DNA of 64,000 nt. It comes from Reichenbachiella versicolor. GTDB lineage: Bacteria > Bacteroidota > Bacteroidia > Cytophagales > Cyclobacteriaceae. A program made the position numbers and the translations under genes. Positions 33,694-43,366 of this stretch are shown piece after piece. The notes beneath the pieces are model-generated. The model did not search any database, was not told the DNA's origin, and saw nothing but the letters and a program-made list of their open reading frames with translations. Location: assembly GCF_003171675.1 (NCBI RefSeq), contig NZ_QFZQ01000003.1, positions 186,001 through 250,000 of the forward strand, in the 5' to 3' direction. The first letter of the stretch is position 1; each line of letters starts with the position of its first letter.

Positions 33694-36288
33694 ATGCCTT
33701 TAGGAGAACTCGGACATATATCAATACTCATTGCTTGGGTAGGAGCGCTAGTAGCTGGTATTAGTTATTATGCTTCGCTACGCTCGTCCACCGATGAATC
33801 CGTTCATTGGGAGAGGATGGCTAGATATGCATATGGAGTACATGTATTGACGGTACTGGGAGCAGCTATATCCTTATTTCTCATTATATACAATCATCAT
33901 TTTGAGTATCACTATGCTTGGAAACACTCTTCCAGATCGCTTCCTGTTTATTATGTGATTTCATGCTTCTGGGAAGGGCAGGAAGGTAGCTTTTTAGTTT
34001 GGATATTTTGGAATTCCTTATTGGGCCTTGCTGTTATTCAAACAGCAAGAATTCGAGAAGCAGGAGTGATGATAGTATTGACTATTGTACAGGGTTTCTT
34101 GCTCACGATGATATTAGGCATCTATGTAGATGATATTAAAATAGGCAGTTCGGCATTTTCATTACTCAAAGACCTAATAGATGATCCCATATATCAGATC
34201 GATCCAAACTATGTTCCTGAAGATGGAACTGGTCTCAATCCATTATTACAAAATATATGGATGGTGATTCACCCTCCAATAATTTTTCTTGGATTTGGAT
34301 TATCACTTATACCTTTTGCTTTCGCTATGGCGGGATTGTCTCAGAGAGATTATACAGGATGGCTGCCCAAAGCTAGTATATGGACAGGGTTAAGTGTAGC
34401 CGTATTGGGACTTGGTATTATGATGGGAGCCTATTGGGCTTATGAAACCCTCAATTTTGGAGGCTATTGGAATTGGGACCCTGTTGAAAATGCTATTCTT
34501 ATTCCATGGCTTGTGCTCTTGGGCGCATTACACGGTATGACCATATTCAAGAAAAAAGGACAAGGTCTATATTATACAACCATCCTCACGATTACAGGAT
34601 TTGTTTTGGTTGTTTATTCTACATTTCTCACCAGAAGTGGAATCTTAGGAGATAGTAGCGTACACTCTTTTACTGATTTAGGTTTGTCTGGACAGTTGTT
34701 AATTTTCTTGTTAGCAACTATTGGTATTTCAGTTTTTGTTCTAGCCAAAAGGTATAAAGTTTATCAAGTTCAAAAAGATGAAAATGTAGATCCCAAAACC
34801 GTAAAGTTCTGGATAGTTGCAGGTATATCCGTTATGTGTTTGTCGGCATTTCAAGTATTAATTCCTACTTCAATCCCCGTTTTCTCCGCTATATCAGAAA
34901 CGCTAGGGTTTGATCTCAACATGGCTCCTCCAGCTGATCCAGTAGCTTTCTATAACAAATTCCAACTTTGGTTCGCAGTAGCCTTTGGGCTAGTGATGGG
35001 GACTGCTCAAATTGTTTATTGGGGTAAAGTGGAGCAAGGTAAATCCTTAGAAAACGCTTTGTTTATTCCATTAACAATTACACTTGTCTTAAGCTCTATA
35101 GTTATAGCCTTGACCATGGTGCACGGTTGGCAGTTTATTATTCTTGTAATATCTGCTATTTATGGTTTGAGCGTATGTGGATACATTATTTATCAAGAGT
35201 TTAAGCGATCTGACTGGAGTTTAGGAGGCTCATATGCGCATTTGGGGTTTTCGTTGATGATCTTGGGTTTTGTGTTCTCCGGAGCATATTCAAAGATGAT
35301 CTCTCAAAATCTTACTATTAATGCTCCGGATAGTTCGTTACCCATTCATACCATTCAGCAGAATGCTCTTTTGAATAGAAATCAAACCAAAGTTTTAGGA
35401 GATTGTAAAGTCACCTATTTGGCATCCAAAGTAGAAACAGCTGATCGCAAATATAGAATCGATCGAGATGCTCTTTTCTCTACTAACTATGATGATATTA
35501 AAGTTCTAAAACGTAATTACCGACCTTTTCTGAAAGGAGATACCATTAAAGTAAATACGGAGAATATCTACTATGCTATAGAGATCGATAAGAATGGAGA
35601 CAAGACAGTATTAGAGCCAAGAATGCAGAACAACCCTACAATGGGTGTAATTGCATCTCCTGATGTGAACTCTTATTGGAACAAGGATATTTATTTACAT
35701 GTTACGAATTTCCCTGATAAACAAAAGGTAGAATGGTCACAGCCCGAGGCAAGACAATGGCAGATAGGTGATACTGTAGAGTACATGGGTGTGAAGATAG
35801 CCTATCAAGGAACAGAGCCAATAAAAGACGTCCTAGGTGTACCTACAGATGACAAGAATTTTGCCTTAGCATCTACTTTTTCTCTGATAGATGGAAACCA
35901 CCAATACGAACTAAATCCAATCTATCTCATCACCCAACAGGGGGCTAGAATCTATCCTGAGCAAAATACAACTTTAGGAATTGAAATGGTAGTAGACAGA
36001 ATTGATGTCGCTACAGGTACTGTAACTGGGTTATTGAGAGCTTCACAGAGAGATTGGATAACGATCAAGGCAAAGGAAATGCCTTTCATAGGGTTGGTAT
36101 GGATGGGAACCGTCATTATGGTAATGGGTGTAATGATAGCAGTAGTGAGAAGGGTGAAACAAGCTGCTGTAGAGGAAGAACTAGTACCGATGATTGTCGA
36201 GCATGAGAATAGTCGAAAAACAAAAATATCAGAGATGCATCCTCATATTGCTGCAAGTATGAGAGTGAATAGAGAAATGTTGAATTAG
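33694..36288 (+). CDS. ccmF: CcmF-type heme lyase, cytochrome c biogenesis
   Basis: 864 residues and about fifteen membrane helices. The N-terminal half contains SCFWEGQEGSFLVWIFWNSLLG and the heme-handling WWD-type segment GGYWNWDPVENAILIPWL (about residues 256-273), followed by FLTRSGILGDSSVHSF. A large periplasmic domain lies near residues 540-790, before a final helix. CcmF joins heme to CxxCH cysteines of exported apocytochromes. It is followed after 14 bp by a pentaheme cytochrome and lies in the same run as the CVNCH lipoprotein, both plausible substrates. Other Ccm genes are not in the window. Confidence 0.93.
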   Translation: MPLGELGHISILIAWVGALVAGISYYASLRSSTDESVHWERMARYAYGVHVLTVLGAAISLFLIIYNHHFEYHYAWKHSSRSLPVYYVISCFWEGQEGSFLVWIFWNSLLGLAVIQTARIREAGVMIVLTIVQGFLLTMILGIYVDDIKIGSSAFSLLKDLIDDPIYQIDPNYVPEDGTGLNPLLQNIWMVIHPPIIFLGFGLSLIPFAFAMAGLSQRDYTGWLPKASIWTGLSVAVLGLGIMMGAYWAYETLNFGGYWNWDPVENAILIPWLVLLGALHGMTIFKKKGQGLYYTTILTITGFVLVVYSTFLTRSGILGDSSVHSFTDLGLSGQLLIFLLATIGISVFVLAKRYKVYQVQKDENVDPKTVKFWIVAGISVMCLSAFQVLIPTSIPVFSAISETLGFDLNMAPPADPVAFYNKFQLWFAVAFGLVMGTAQIVYWGKVEQGKSLENALFIPLTITLVLSSIVIALTMVHGWQFIILVISAIYGLSVCGYIIYQEFKRSDWSLGGSYAHLGFSLMILGFVFSGAYSKMISQNLTINAPDSSLPIHTIQQNALLNRNQTKVLGDCKVTYLASKVETADRKYRIDRDALFSTNYDDIKVLKRNYRPFLKGDTIKVNTENIYYAIEIDKNGDKTVLEPRMQNNPTMGVIASPDVNSYWNKDIYLHVTNFPDKQKVEWSQPEARQWQIGDTVEYMGVKIAYQGTEPIKDVLGVPTDDKNFALASTFSLIDGNHQYELNPIYLITQQGARIYPEQNTTLGIEMVVDRIDVATGTVTGLLRASQRDWITIKAKEMPFIGLVWMGTVIMVMGVMIAVVRRVKQAAVEEELVPMIVEHENSRKTKISEMHPHIAASMRVNREMLN

Positions 36289-36302
36289 CAAATTCAGAAA
36301 AT

Positions 36303-37022
36303 ATGGGATTTAGTATCAGTAGAAGAAGACAAAGACAATGGATTGGGTTTGGAGTTGGTATATTGGCCACTGTAGTAGCCTGGGTAGTATTATCTGTTCC
36401 GTCAGGAGAAGACTTTCTATCCAAAGGACCTCTTAACACAGGACACGAGGACTTAAGTTGCGAATCATGCCATACACCTGCTAAGGGTACTACCATGCAG
36501 CAGCTTACAGCCAATGTAATGTTTACGTTTGGGATGCGTAAGTCTAAGGCAGATTTTGGTACAGAGAATGTAGACAATACCAAATGCCTTGATTGTCACG
36601 ATCGCCCTAATGACCGTCATCCCCTGCATAGATTTGAGGAGACAAGGTTCTCTGAAGCTAGAAAAGAAATAGGCGTGACGGAGTGTGAATCATGTCACAA
36701 TGAACACAATGGTGTTCGCATCACTCAGACTAACATTGGTTATTGTCAGAGCTGTCATAGTGAAACATCTCTCAGTGATGATCCTCTGGAAATTTCCCAT
36801 GCTCAGCTTATCAAAGAGGAAAAATGGAGTACCTGTTTACAATGCCATGATTTTCATGGAAACCATATTATGCATGTGGCAGAAAGCATGAAAGATACGA
36901 TACCATTAACTGTGGTCCGAGAGTATTTTGATGGTGGTGAAACACCATACTCCGATAAGAAAAAGTACAAACCGCTCACTGAGGAAGAATATTGGGAAAT
37001 GAAGAAGAAAAAGAAGAAATAA
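36303..37022 (+). CDS. Membrane-anchored pentaheme cytochrome c
   Basis: 239 residues. One N-terminal helix (about 13-31) anchors the protein, and five CxxCH heme sites begin at residues 53, 95, 128, 148 and 178 (CESCH, CLDCH, CESCH, CQSCH, CLQCH). Several additional His residues (for example in HPLH and HEHN-like contexts) could be distal ligands. The end is very Lys-rich. It resembles cytochrome c3/NapC-like periplasmic electron carriers, without a recognisable catalytic heme. Probable role: taking electrons from the membrane part of this cluster to a periplasmic acceptor. Confidence 0.9.
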   Translation: MGFSISRRRQRQWIGFGVGILATVVAWVVLSVPSGEDFLSKGPLNTGHEDLSCESCHTPAKGTTMQQLTANVMFTFGMRKSKADFGTENVDNTKCLDCHDRPNDRHPLHRFEETRFSEARKEIGVTECESCHNEHNGVRITQTNIGYCQSCHSETSLSDDPLEISHAQLIKEEKWSTCLQCHDFHGNHIMHVAESMKDTIPLTVVREYFDGGETPYSDKKKYKPLTEEEYWEMKKKKKK

Positions 37023-37490
37023 CTAACTAAGCGATTGCTACTGTAACGTCCGTAGGGTTTTACCTTGCGGGCGTTTACAACTTGGGTCATTTGGAAATCT
37101 TCACTGAAGCTCGATTTGACAATTATTCGTCTTCAAAATCCTGATTTTGTCTCTTTTTTCTTCTGTTTATCAATAAAATGCTGACTGTGACACTGTTTTA
37201 AAGTAAAACACTTCCAAAATCTTGATTTCACTTTCTTTAAAGGAATATGGCTTCAGTGTTTACTCTACTCATACGTAGAGAATTATTCAATATTAAAGCT
37301 TATTACTTTTTGTTTTCTTTTGTTAGTAAAAGTTGAGTTTTAGAGTGGTATTTCTAGTTTTGCTGCTTCAATTAAAAATCAGTTTGAGAGAAATGATTTA
37401 CTAGTTGTGGATTAATATTTCTATTAAAACTAAATGGGGGTATCGATCATGTTAAAATCATTAATTATTCAACAGTTAGCTTAATCAATT
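37023..37490. other. 468-bp AT-rich gap
   Basis: Apart from the hairpin at 37045-37075 just after the cytochrome stop, I see no gene or repeat. The second half is very AT-rich and presumably carries the promoter of the following barrel gene. Confidence 0.65.
37045..37075 (+). terminator. Terminator-like hairpin ending the heme cluster
   Basis: AACGTCCGTAGG pairs with CCTTGCGGGCGTT allowing G-T pairs and one bulge, around a six-base loop, 22 bp after the pentaheme stop codon. No long T-run. Confidence 0.55.
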
Positions 37491-38741
37491 ATGAAAAAAA
37501 GTCTAATACTAATCCTACTTATTGCCCTTTCTACTACAAATCTATATTCACAAGTTTCTTTTGTAAATGGATATTTTATTGATAATTCTGGTACTAAAGT
37601 AGAATGCCTTATTAAAGATAAAGGATGGGAGAGAAACCCTGAATTATTTGAGTACAGAGAAACTATTAAGGGAGATGTACTAAAGAAAAGGATTAGTGAA
37701 ATTCAAAGCTTTGCGATTTTAGACGGTGTGAAATTTGTACGTGCTTCAGTTGAAATGGACATGTCAAGTGATTATCTAGAAAAGTTGAGTAAGGTTAAAG
37801 AGCCTGAGTTTGAAAATAAAACGGTTTTACTAAGAGTTTTGGTCGAAGGTAGTGGATCATTGTATCAGTATTATGGAGAAGGAGTAAATAGATTTTTTTA
37901 TAAAAAGGGAGATGAGTACATTCAGCTTATTCATAAGCGATATAAGATAGAAAAAACCCTTCATGGCTTTAAGTATGAATATTCTATTGGAGTAAATAAT
38001 TATTTTCATTCACAGCTATTTGTCAATTTTAATTGCTTGAATAAAGAAGTCACGTCCTTCACTCGTATAGATTATACTAGAAAAAAATTAGAGAAATTTT
38101 TTGAGGAGTTTAATGTTTGTTATGATCCGAATTATCAAATAAAAACTAAAAAAAAGAACAATTCTGCTGATCTTAATTTGGTGCTTACACCTGGTATAAG
38201 TTTAAATTCTTTTAAAATCAGCAGTAGTGTTGATAATTTATTTGATCATGAATTTGGATCTACAGCCAATTTTAGGGTAGGACTTGAAGGGGGGCTAGTT
38301 ATGCCTTTTAACAATAAAAAATGGAGTGTGTTGATAGAACCAACATATAGATACTACGGTGCCGATGTATATGAAGAGACAAATAGAGTTACTGGAGGGT
38401 CTTATTTATTAGATGTTAATTATTCTTCTTTAGAGGTACCAGTTGGTTTTAGATATAGGATGTTTCTTTCTGAAAAGAATAGTCTTTTTGTTAATGCTCT
38501 GTATGTAATGGATTTTCACCTAGATTCTTCAGTGGATATTGTAAGGTCTGACGGATCTACTTTTAAATCTTTCAATCTACTGTCTCAACCTAACCTAGCT
38601 TTAGGTGTTGGAGGGCAAATAAAAAAGAAGTTTTCCGTTGAATTGCGTTATCAGTCAACAAGGCAAATTTTGAAAGATGATTCTTCTTGGTCAGGTGAAT
38701 ACAGTTCTACATCAATCATTTTTGGATGGAAATTGTTTTGA
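37491..38741 (+). CDS. Predicted outer-membrane beta-barrel protein, PorT-like C-terminus
   Basis: 416 residues. A signal peptide (1-20, ending LYSQ) precedes a globular part of about 200 residues (FVNGYFIDNSGTKVECLIKDKGW...), then a Lys/Asn linker and a C-terminal region from about 225 of alternating strands (LNLVLTPGISLNSFKIS, FRVGLEGGLVMPF, SLEVPVGFRYRMF, LALGVGGQIKKKFSVELRYQ) ending in IIFGWKLF. The barrel half resembles outer-membrane beta-barrel (OMP_b-brl_2/PorT-like) domains. No function can be named. Single gene between two AT-rich gaps. Confidence 0.7.
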   Translation: MKKSLILILLIALSTTNLYSQVSFVNGYFIDNSGTKVECLIKDKGWERNPELFEYRETIKGDVLKKRISEIQSFAILDGVKFVRASVEMDMSSDYLEKLSKVKEPEFENKTVLLRVLVEGSGSLYQYYGEGVNRFFYKKGDEYIQLIHKRYKIEKTLHGFKYEYSIGVNNYFHSQLFVNFNCLNKEVTSFTRIDYTRKKLEKFFEEFNVCYDPNYQIKTKKKNNSADLNLVLTPGISLNSFKISSSVDNLFDHEFGSTANFRVGLEGGLVMPFNNKKWSVLIEPTYRYYGADVYEETNRVTGGSYLLDVNYSSLEVPVGFRYRMFLSEKNSLFVNALYVMDFHLDSSVDIVRSDGSTFKSFNLLSQPNLALGVGGQIKKKFSVELRYQSTRQILKDDSSWSGEYSSTSIIFGWKLF

Positions 38742-39046
38742 TTATTACCAATTGGATTTAGATATCTACTCTTGATTTAAGCATAATTATAGAAAGCATT
38801 GAATTTTAGGGAGTGAGTACAATTTGCTCTAGCTTGTTTTATCTTAAAAAGAAGTAGTAGACATAGGCTATATTTTATTAGAATAATATATCAAAAACAC
38901 TTCAAATTTATAATAATTACCTATAAGCTATTCTGTGACTATAGTATTACAGATAGACATTTAGTGTAACGAGATACCAGATAATGTGATTTCCACAAAA
39001 GTGTATTTCGAGCTATAATTACATTTCTAATTAATCAAACAAAAGT
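38742..39046. other. 305-bp AT-rich gap
   Basis: No gene, strong hairpin or repeat is seen; presumably trailer and promoter sequence between two co-directional envelope genes. Confidence 0.6.
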
Positions 39047-41563
39047 ATGTCTGCACGCACATTTTCGAATATTTCTCTTTTTTACTTACTATTGGCTTTT
39101 TACTCATCTCTTGGAAGTGATAAAGTTAAAATAGCTAAAATACCAAATTGGGTAAATGATCTTGAGTTTATTGATCACCAGCCTGAAGAAGGTGTAGGAG
39201 GATACCAATACTTGTTAGTAGATCAGCAATATTATTTATCAGAAGAAGAAGATTTTATTGAATATCGAATTAAGCTTTTGAGTTCTGAAGGAGTTCAAGA
39301 AATGTCAACTATCAACATCAGTTTTGATCCTACCTATGAACAGCTAACATTACACAAAATTAGAGTTTATAGAGAGGGGAAATGGATAGATAAAACGCGC
39401 AGCTCTAAGGTAGAAGTATTGCAAAGAGAGAAAAGTTTAGAAAGGTCCCTATATGACGGTTCTCTATCAGCTGTTGTTAATTTAACAGATGTCAGAGTAG
39501 GCGATATTCTGGATTATTCTTATTCCTTAAGAGGGTACAATCCTATCAAAAATGGTATTTACTCTACTGATTTATATTTTCAATTCAATGTTCCAGTTAG
39601 TAGAATATATAAGCGAATAATTACAAAGGATAAGAAAGACTTGAAGTATGTTTTAAATGAAGGAATGTCAAAACCTGAGCTTAAAATATCCAATCTTGGA
39701 TATGAGTATATCTGGGATATAGCAGCTTTGGAGACATTAATTTACGATAACAATGTACCTGCATGGTATGACGAACAAAAACATGTCTCAATATCGAATG
39801 TCAGATCTTGGAAAGATATAGTCAATTGGGCATTGCCTCTATATGAATACCCTGTTTCCAGTTTGTCAAATATTTCCATCGACTATGTTGAAGGTTCAAA
39901 TAGGAAAGATAGGTTACTAACAATCATTCGTAAGGTTCAGGATGATATTAGATATCTTGGTTTTGAAGGTGGTATTGGAGCTTACAAGCCAAACTCACCA
40001 GATAAAGTATACAAACAAAAGTATGGTGATTGCAAAGACAAGAGTCTGTTGCTAGTGGCTTTATTGAGAAAGGAAGGAGTAGAAGCTTATCCATTATTAG
40101 TGAATACAACAGCTAAACATTCAATGAATAGTAAGCTGCCGGGTATTTCAGTTTTTGATCACTGTGTCGTGACTTTTAGTTTTCAAGATAAGGAGTATTT
40201 CGTCGATCCAACGATATCTAGTCAAGGAGGGTCAATCGATGAAATTTGGTTCCCCAATTATACTTACGGTTTAAAAGTTAAACGTGGAGAGAAAGGACTG
40301 ACTTTGTTACCTCAGTATATGAAAAATGAGGTAATTATTAATGAAACTATTACATTAGAGGAGATTGGAGGTAGTGCCGAATTGGCTATTAGGTCTGAGT
40401 ATTATGGGGCTAAAGCCGATAACATGAGGTCCTATTTTGCTAATAACTCTTTAGAGTCCATTCAGAAAGAATACCTCAATTACTACAGCAATCTATATTC
40501 TTCTATAAAAACAAGAGATGAAATAAGGTTTGAAGATTTTTCACGTGGTTTAGATAACAAGTTCCAAATAATAGAAAGCTATCATATTCCAGAATACTGG
40601 AAACCCAATGCTGACAGTTCTTCAATTTATGGAGAGGTGTATCCATTGGTTCTGAAGACTGAATTAAATTATCCCAAGACCTCTGATAGGAGTATGCCAT
40701 ATTACTTAGGGACTCCTTTTCGATTTGTACAAAACTCGTATGTCCAACTGCCTGAACAATGGAATGTTACTGTAGATAAGAAGACAGTAATTGGAGATGG
40801 TTTTGAGTATAAATATGAGGTTAGTGATTTTGGAGATGCCTTTAATGTGAAGAACGAATATATTTTGACTAAGGAATACATTGAGGCAGATTCAGTTGCC
40901 GACTTTCTTGCTAAACATGAAAGTATCAAGAATGAACTTTCGTTCTACGTAACTCAATCAACAGCAGTTACTGAAGATTCAGTAGATAAGATCAGTTGGA
41001 TATCTATTATTTTAGTAGTAGTCACCCTCATTTTTGGAGTCTACGGAGCTCTAAAGTTAAACCGAACATATAATCCTGAAAAGTGGGAGTTTGCAGAGAA
41101 TAAAGCTATTGGAGGTTGGTTGGTATTTCCAGCGATTGGAGTGACTTTGAGTCCTTTTATTTTATTTAAAGATTTATATACAGGAGAGTATTATAGGCAG
41201 TCAACTTGGATAGCATTTTATAATAATGAAGATTATGATAAAGTAAGCTCTTTAGTGTTTTTAGGAGCTGAGATTATCTACAACCATCTATTACTCATAT
41301 TTAGTGTACTTGTGCTGATTCAGTATTATCGAAGGAGAACAAGCTTACCACGTCTTATTACTATATTTTACACATTAAGTCTATTTGGACCAATCGTTGA
41401 TGCGCTATTCGCTCAGATGATATTTACGGATCAATCATTCTTTGATGATTCTGAATTAATAAAGACGATTTTTAAATCCTTTATAGCCGCAGTTATTTGG
41501 ATACCATATTTCAATATTTCAGAAAGAGTGAAGAGTACTTTTTGTAAAATGGTAACACCTTAA
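39047..41563 (+). CDS. DUF3857-transglutaminase protein with C-terminal DUF2569 membrane domain
   Basis: 838 residues. After a signal segment, residues about 60-230 form a DUF3857 beta domain (EDFIEYRIKLLSSEGVQEMS). A transglutaminase-like domain follows at about 285-395 with the triad Cys329 (KYGDCKDKS), His372 (FDHCV) and Asp387 (FVDPT). A further beta domain runs to about 650. The last 180 residues hold a single helix followed by a DUF2569 region (AIGGWLVFPAIGVTLSPFIL) with about four helices. DUF3857-transglutaminase proteins are exported in Bacteroidota and of unknown substrate; carrying DUF2569 at the end would fix the enzyme to a membrane. Confidence 0.85.
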   Translation: MSARTFSNISLFYLLLAFYSSLGSDKVKIAKIPNWVNDLEFIDHQPEEGVGGYQYLLVDQQYYLSEEEDFIEYRIKLLSSEGVQEMSTINISFDPTYEQLTLHKIRVYREGKWIDKTRSSKVEVLQREKSLERSLYDGSLSAVVNLTDVRVGDILDYSYSLRGYNPIKNGIYSTDLYFQFNVPVSRIYKRIITKDKKDLKYVLNEGMSKPELKISNLGYEYIWDIAALETLIYDNNVPAWYDEQKHVSISNVRSWKDIVNWALPLYEYPVSSLSNISIDYVEGSNRKDRLLTIIRKVQDDIRYLGFEGGIGAYKPNSPDKVYKQKYGDCKDKSLLLVALLRKEGVEAYPLLVNTTAKHSMNSKLPGISVFDHCVVTFSFQDKEYFVDPTISSQGGSIDEIWFPNYTYGLKVKRGEKGLTLLPQYMKNEVIINETITLEEIGGSAELAIRSEYYGAKADNMRSYFANNSLESIQKEYLNYYSNLYSSIKTRDEIRFEDFSRGLDNKFQIIESYHIPEYWKPNADSSSIYGEVYPLVLKTELNYPKTSDRSMPYYLGTPFRFVQNSYVQLPEQWNVTVDKKTVIGDGFEYKYEVSDFGDAFNVKNEYILTKEYIEADSVADFLAKHESIKNELSFYVTQSTAVTEDSVDKISWISIILVVVTLIFGVYGALKLNRTYNPEKWEFAENKAIGGWLVFPAIGVTLSPFILFKDLYTGEYYRQSTWIAFYNNEDYDKVSSLVFLGAEIIYNHLLLIFSVLVLIQYYRRRTSLPRLITIFYTLSLFGPIVDALFAQMIFTDQSFFDDSELIKTIFKSFIAAVIWIPYFNISERVKSTFCKMVTP

Positions 41564-41618
41564 ATTTTGATCTAAATAATAGCTGTAAAAATTAGGTTAG
41601 ATTTTTTTAACGTATAGC

Positions 41619-41646
41619 AAAAAAACGCCCCGTGGTAGGGGGCGTT
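41619..41646 (-). terminator. Leftward intrinsic terminator
   Basis: AACGCCCC (41624-41631) pairs exactly with GGGGCGTT (41639-41646), followed on the minus strand by seven U. It lies 175 bp beyond the first terminator of the sodium-symporter gene, so something short may be transcribed leftward between the two. Confidence 0.8.
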
Positions 41647-41820
41647 AGCAGAAACACTTTCACTAGTTCGGAGATCTTTTAAAAAATCCTTCTCACCAGT
41701 GAGAAGTTGTACGAAGTAATTTTGTAAGCTACTTAGATTAACTCTTTTAAAGTTAATGTATTTTGAATTCAAAAATATAGAATAATATTTCTGTACAAAG
41801 CGTTGATGAATATTTATTTT

Positions 41821-41858
41821 AAAAGACCTTCAGTAGTTACAGGACTGAAGGTCTTTTT
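41821..41858. terminator. Bidirectional terminator, 14-bp arms
   Basis: AAAAGACCTTCAGT (41821-41834) is the exact reverse complement of ACTGAAGGTCTTTT (41844-41857), with T-runs on both strands. It serves the convergent DUF3857 and sodium-symporter genes. Confidence 0.85.
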
Positions 41859-41898
41859 GTCTACAAGCACTGTAGCCTATAGTAATGGTCATTGGAAT

Positions 41899-43287
41899 TT
41901 ATACGATATGAATTCCGAAAAATTTACTGAGGACGATAAGAATGAAAAGACCACTAAGTACCACAGGACATATGTATACTATCGCTGTATCTATAAGCTT
42001 CATTAGTAGCGATCCATTATACTTGGAGTTACCCTGAGCTATTTCTTCAGATAGATTTTTAGTTTTCCACACATAGGCGGTAAAAATCGAAGTCAATAAA
42101 CCTCCCAATGGAAGGAAAGTATTAATTCCAATGTCTTCAACGAGGGTTAAGAAGTCTTTAGCCTTGTCAGCGCCTCCATACCAAATAAACGAGGTAAAGA
42201 AGTTAGATGCTCCTTGAGAGAGAAGTGAAGGTATTCCAATAATAAAAATGACTAAAGAAGTAAGCCACACAGCTTTAGTTCTATTCATTTTGTGTTCATC
42301 CACTACATAAGAAACAGGCACTTCTAGAAGAGAAACTGTAGAAGTAAGTGCTGCGAAAGAAAGTAATAAGAAAAATAATGAACCGATAGCTTGTCCCCAA
42401 AACGCTCCTAACGAAGCAAAAACTTTAGGTAGCGCTACGAATACTAAGCCAGGTCCCTCTTGAGGATCGATATTTTGAGAAAATACAAAAGGGAATATCA
42501 TTAATCCAGCAATAAATGCAATGCCTACGTCTGCCAATGTAATTAATGCAGCAGAAGAAAGAATGTTGTCTTGTTTAGAGACGTAGCTACCGTATGTAAT
42601 TAGTGCACCCATTCCTAGAGAAAGAGAGAAAAACGCATGACTTAATGCTGTGTAAACTACTTCGAAATTGATCTTACTAAAGTCCGGAACAAGGTAGAAC
42701 TCGATACCTTTCATAGCATTAGGTAGTGTAAGAGAATACAAGATCAATGAAACTATGATGATTACCAGTAACGGCATCAAGGTTCGAGCCGCTTTTTCAA
42801 TTCCTCCTGAAATACCTTTGGATACGATCATGGAAGTAGAAATCATAAAGATAATAGTGTAGCCTACCACTTTAATGGCATGTGTACCTTCTAAACCTAT
42901 ATACTCTCCGAAATGGTTACTAATATCAAAATTACCAAAAAGCATTTCTATGAAATATCCAAACGCCCAGCCAGCTACTACATTGTAAAAGGATAAAATG
43001 AGTACCCCACTAGCCACTCCCATTTTGCCAATAATAGACCATTTGGCAAAACCTAAGGCCCTGAAGGCTCCCACAGCGTTTCGTTGGGTTTTTCTACCAA
43101 TGGAGATTTCAGCTACCATTACAGGGAAACATAGAATGAAACAGAAAGCCAAGTACATCAAAAGGAACGCAGCACCACCGCCTATACCGACTTCATATGG
43201 AAACTTCCAAATGTTTCCCAGTCCAACTGCGGAACCCGCAGCTGCCATGATAAAGCCTAGTTTATTGCTGAAATTACCTCTTGACAT
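41899..43287 (-). CDS. Sodium-dependent NSS/SNF-family symporter
   Basis: 462 residues and about twelve helices. The N-terminal signature GFIMAAAGSAVGLGNIWKFPYEVGIGGGAAFLLMY contains the unwound helix-1 sodium site typical of neurotransmitter:sodium symporters; AEISIGRKTQRN follows helix 2. Bacterial members take up amino acids such as tryptophan, tyrosine or leucine with Na+. The substrate is not predictable here. A marine habitat would fit a sodium-driven carrier. The gene is leftward, single, and ends at a strong terminator. Confidence 0.93.
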   Translation of the reverse strand: MSRGNFSNKLGFIMAAAGSAVGLGNIWKFPYEVGIGGGAAFLLMYLAFCFILCFPVMVAEISIGRKTQRNAVGAFRALGFAKWSIIGKMGVASGVLILSFYNVVAGWAFGYFIEMLFGNFDISNHFGEYIGLEGTHAIKVVGYTIIFMISTSMIVSKGISGGIEKAARTLMPLLVIIIVSLILYSLTLPNAMKGIEFYLVPDFSKINFEVVYTALSHAFFSLSLGMGALITYGSYVSKQDNILSSAALITLADVGIAFIAGLMIFPFVFSQNIDPQEGPGLVFVALPKVFASLGAFWGQAIGSLFFLLLSFAALTSTVSLLEVPVSYVVDEHKMNRTKAVWLTSLVIFIIGIPSLLSQGASNFFTSFIWYGGADKAKDFLTLVEDIGINTFLPLGGLLTSIFTAYVWKTKNLSEEIAQGNSKYNGSLLMKLIDTAIVYICPVVLSGLFILIVLSKFFGIHIV

Positions 43288-43366
43288 AATATTTTTTTTG
43301 ATTCAAACCGCTAAGATAGGTTAGGAGGATAAAATACCAAGTGCTTCAATAAAGGGTATATGACAG

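Larger units (their letters stand above)
41564..41898. other. 335-bp convergent gap with two terminators
   Basis: Holds the bidirectional terminator 41821-41858, the leftward terminator 41619-41646 and a perfect CTTCTCAC/GTGAGAAG stem-loop between them (about 41691-41708). The DNA between the two terminators could carry a short leftward RNA; the 66-codon leftward frame there has no recognisable features. Confidence 0.6.

Noticed and set aside
41572-41772. 66-codon leftward protein gene
   Set aside because: No motif or start signal is visible and it contains a leftward terminator before its stop; kept only as a possible RNA region.
41803-42006. 67-codon rightward frame across the symporter 3' end
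   Set aside because: It runs through a bidirectional terminator and then antisense to a well-supported gene.
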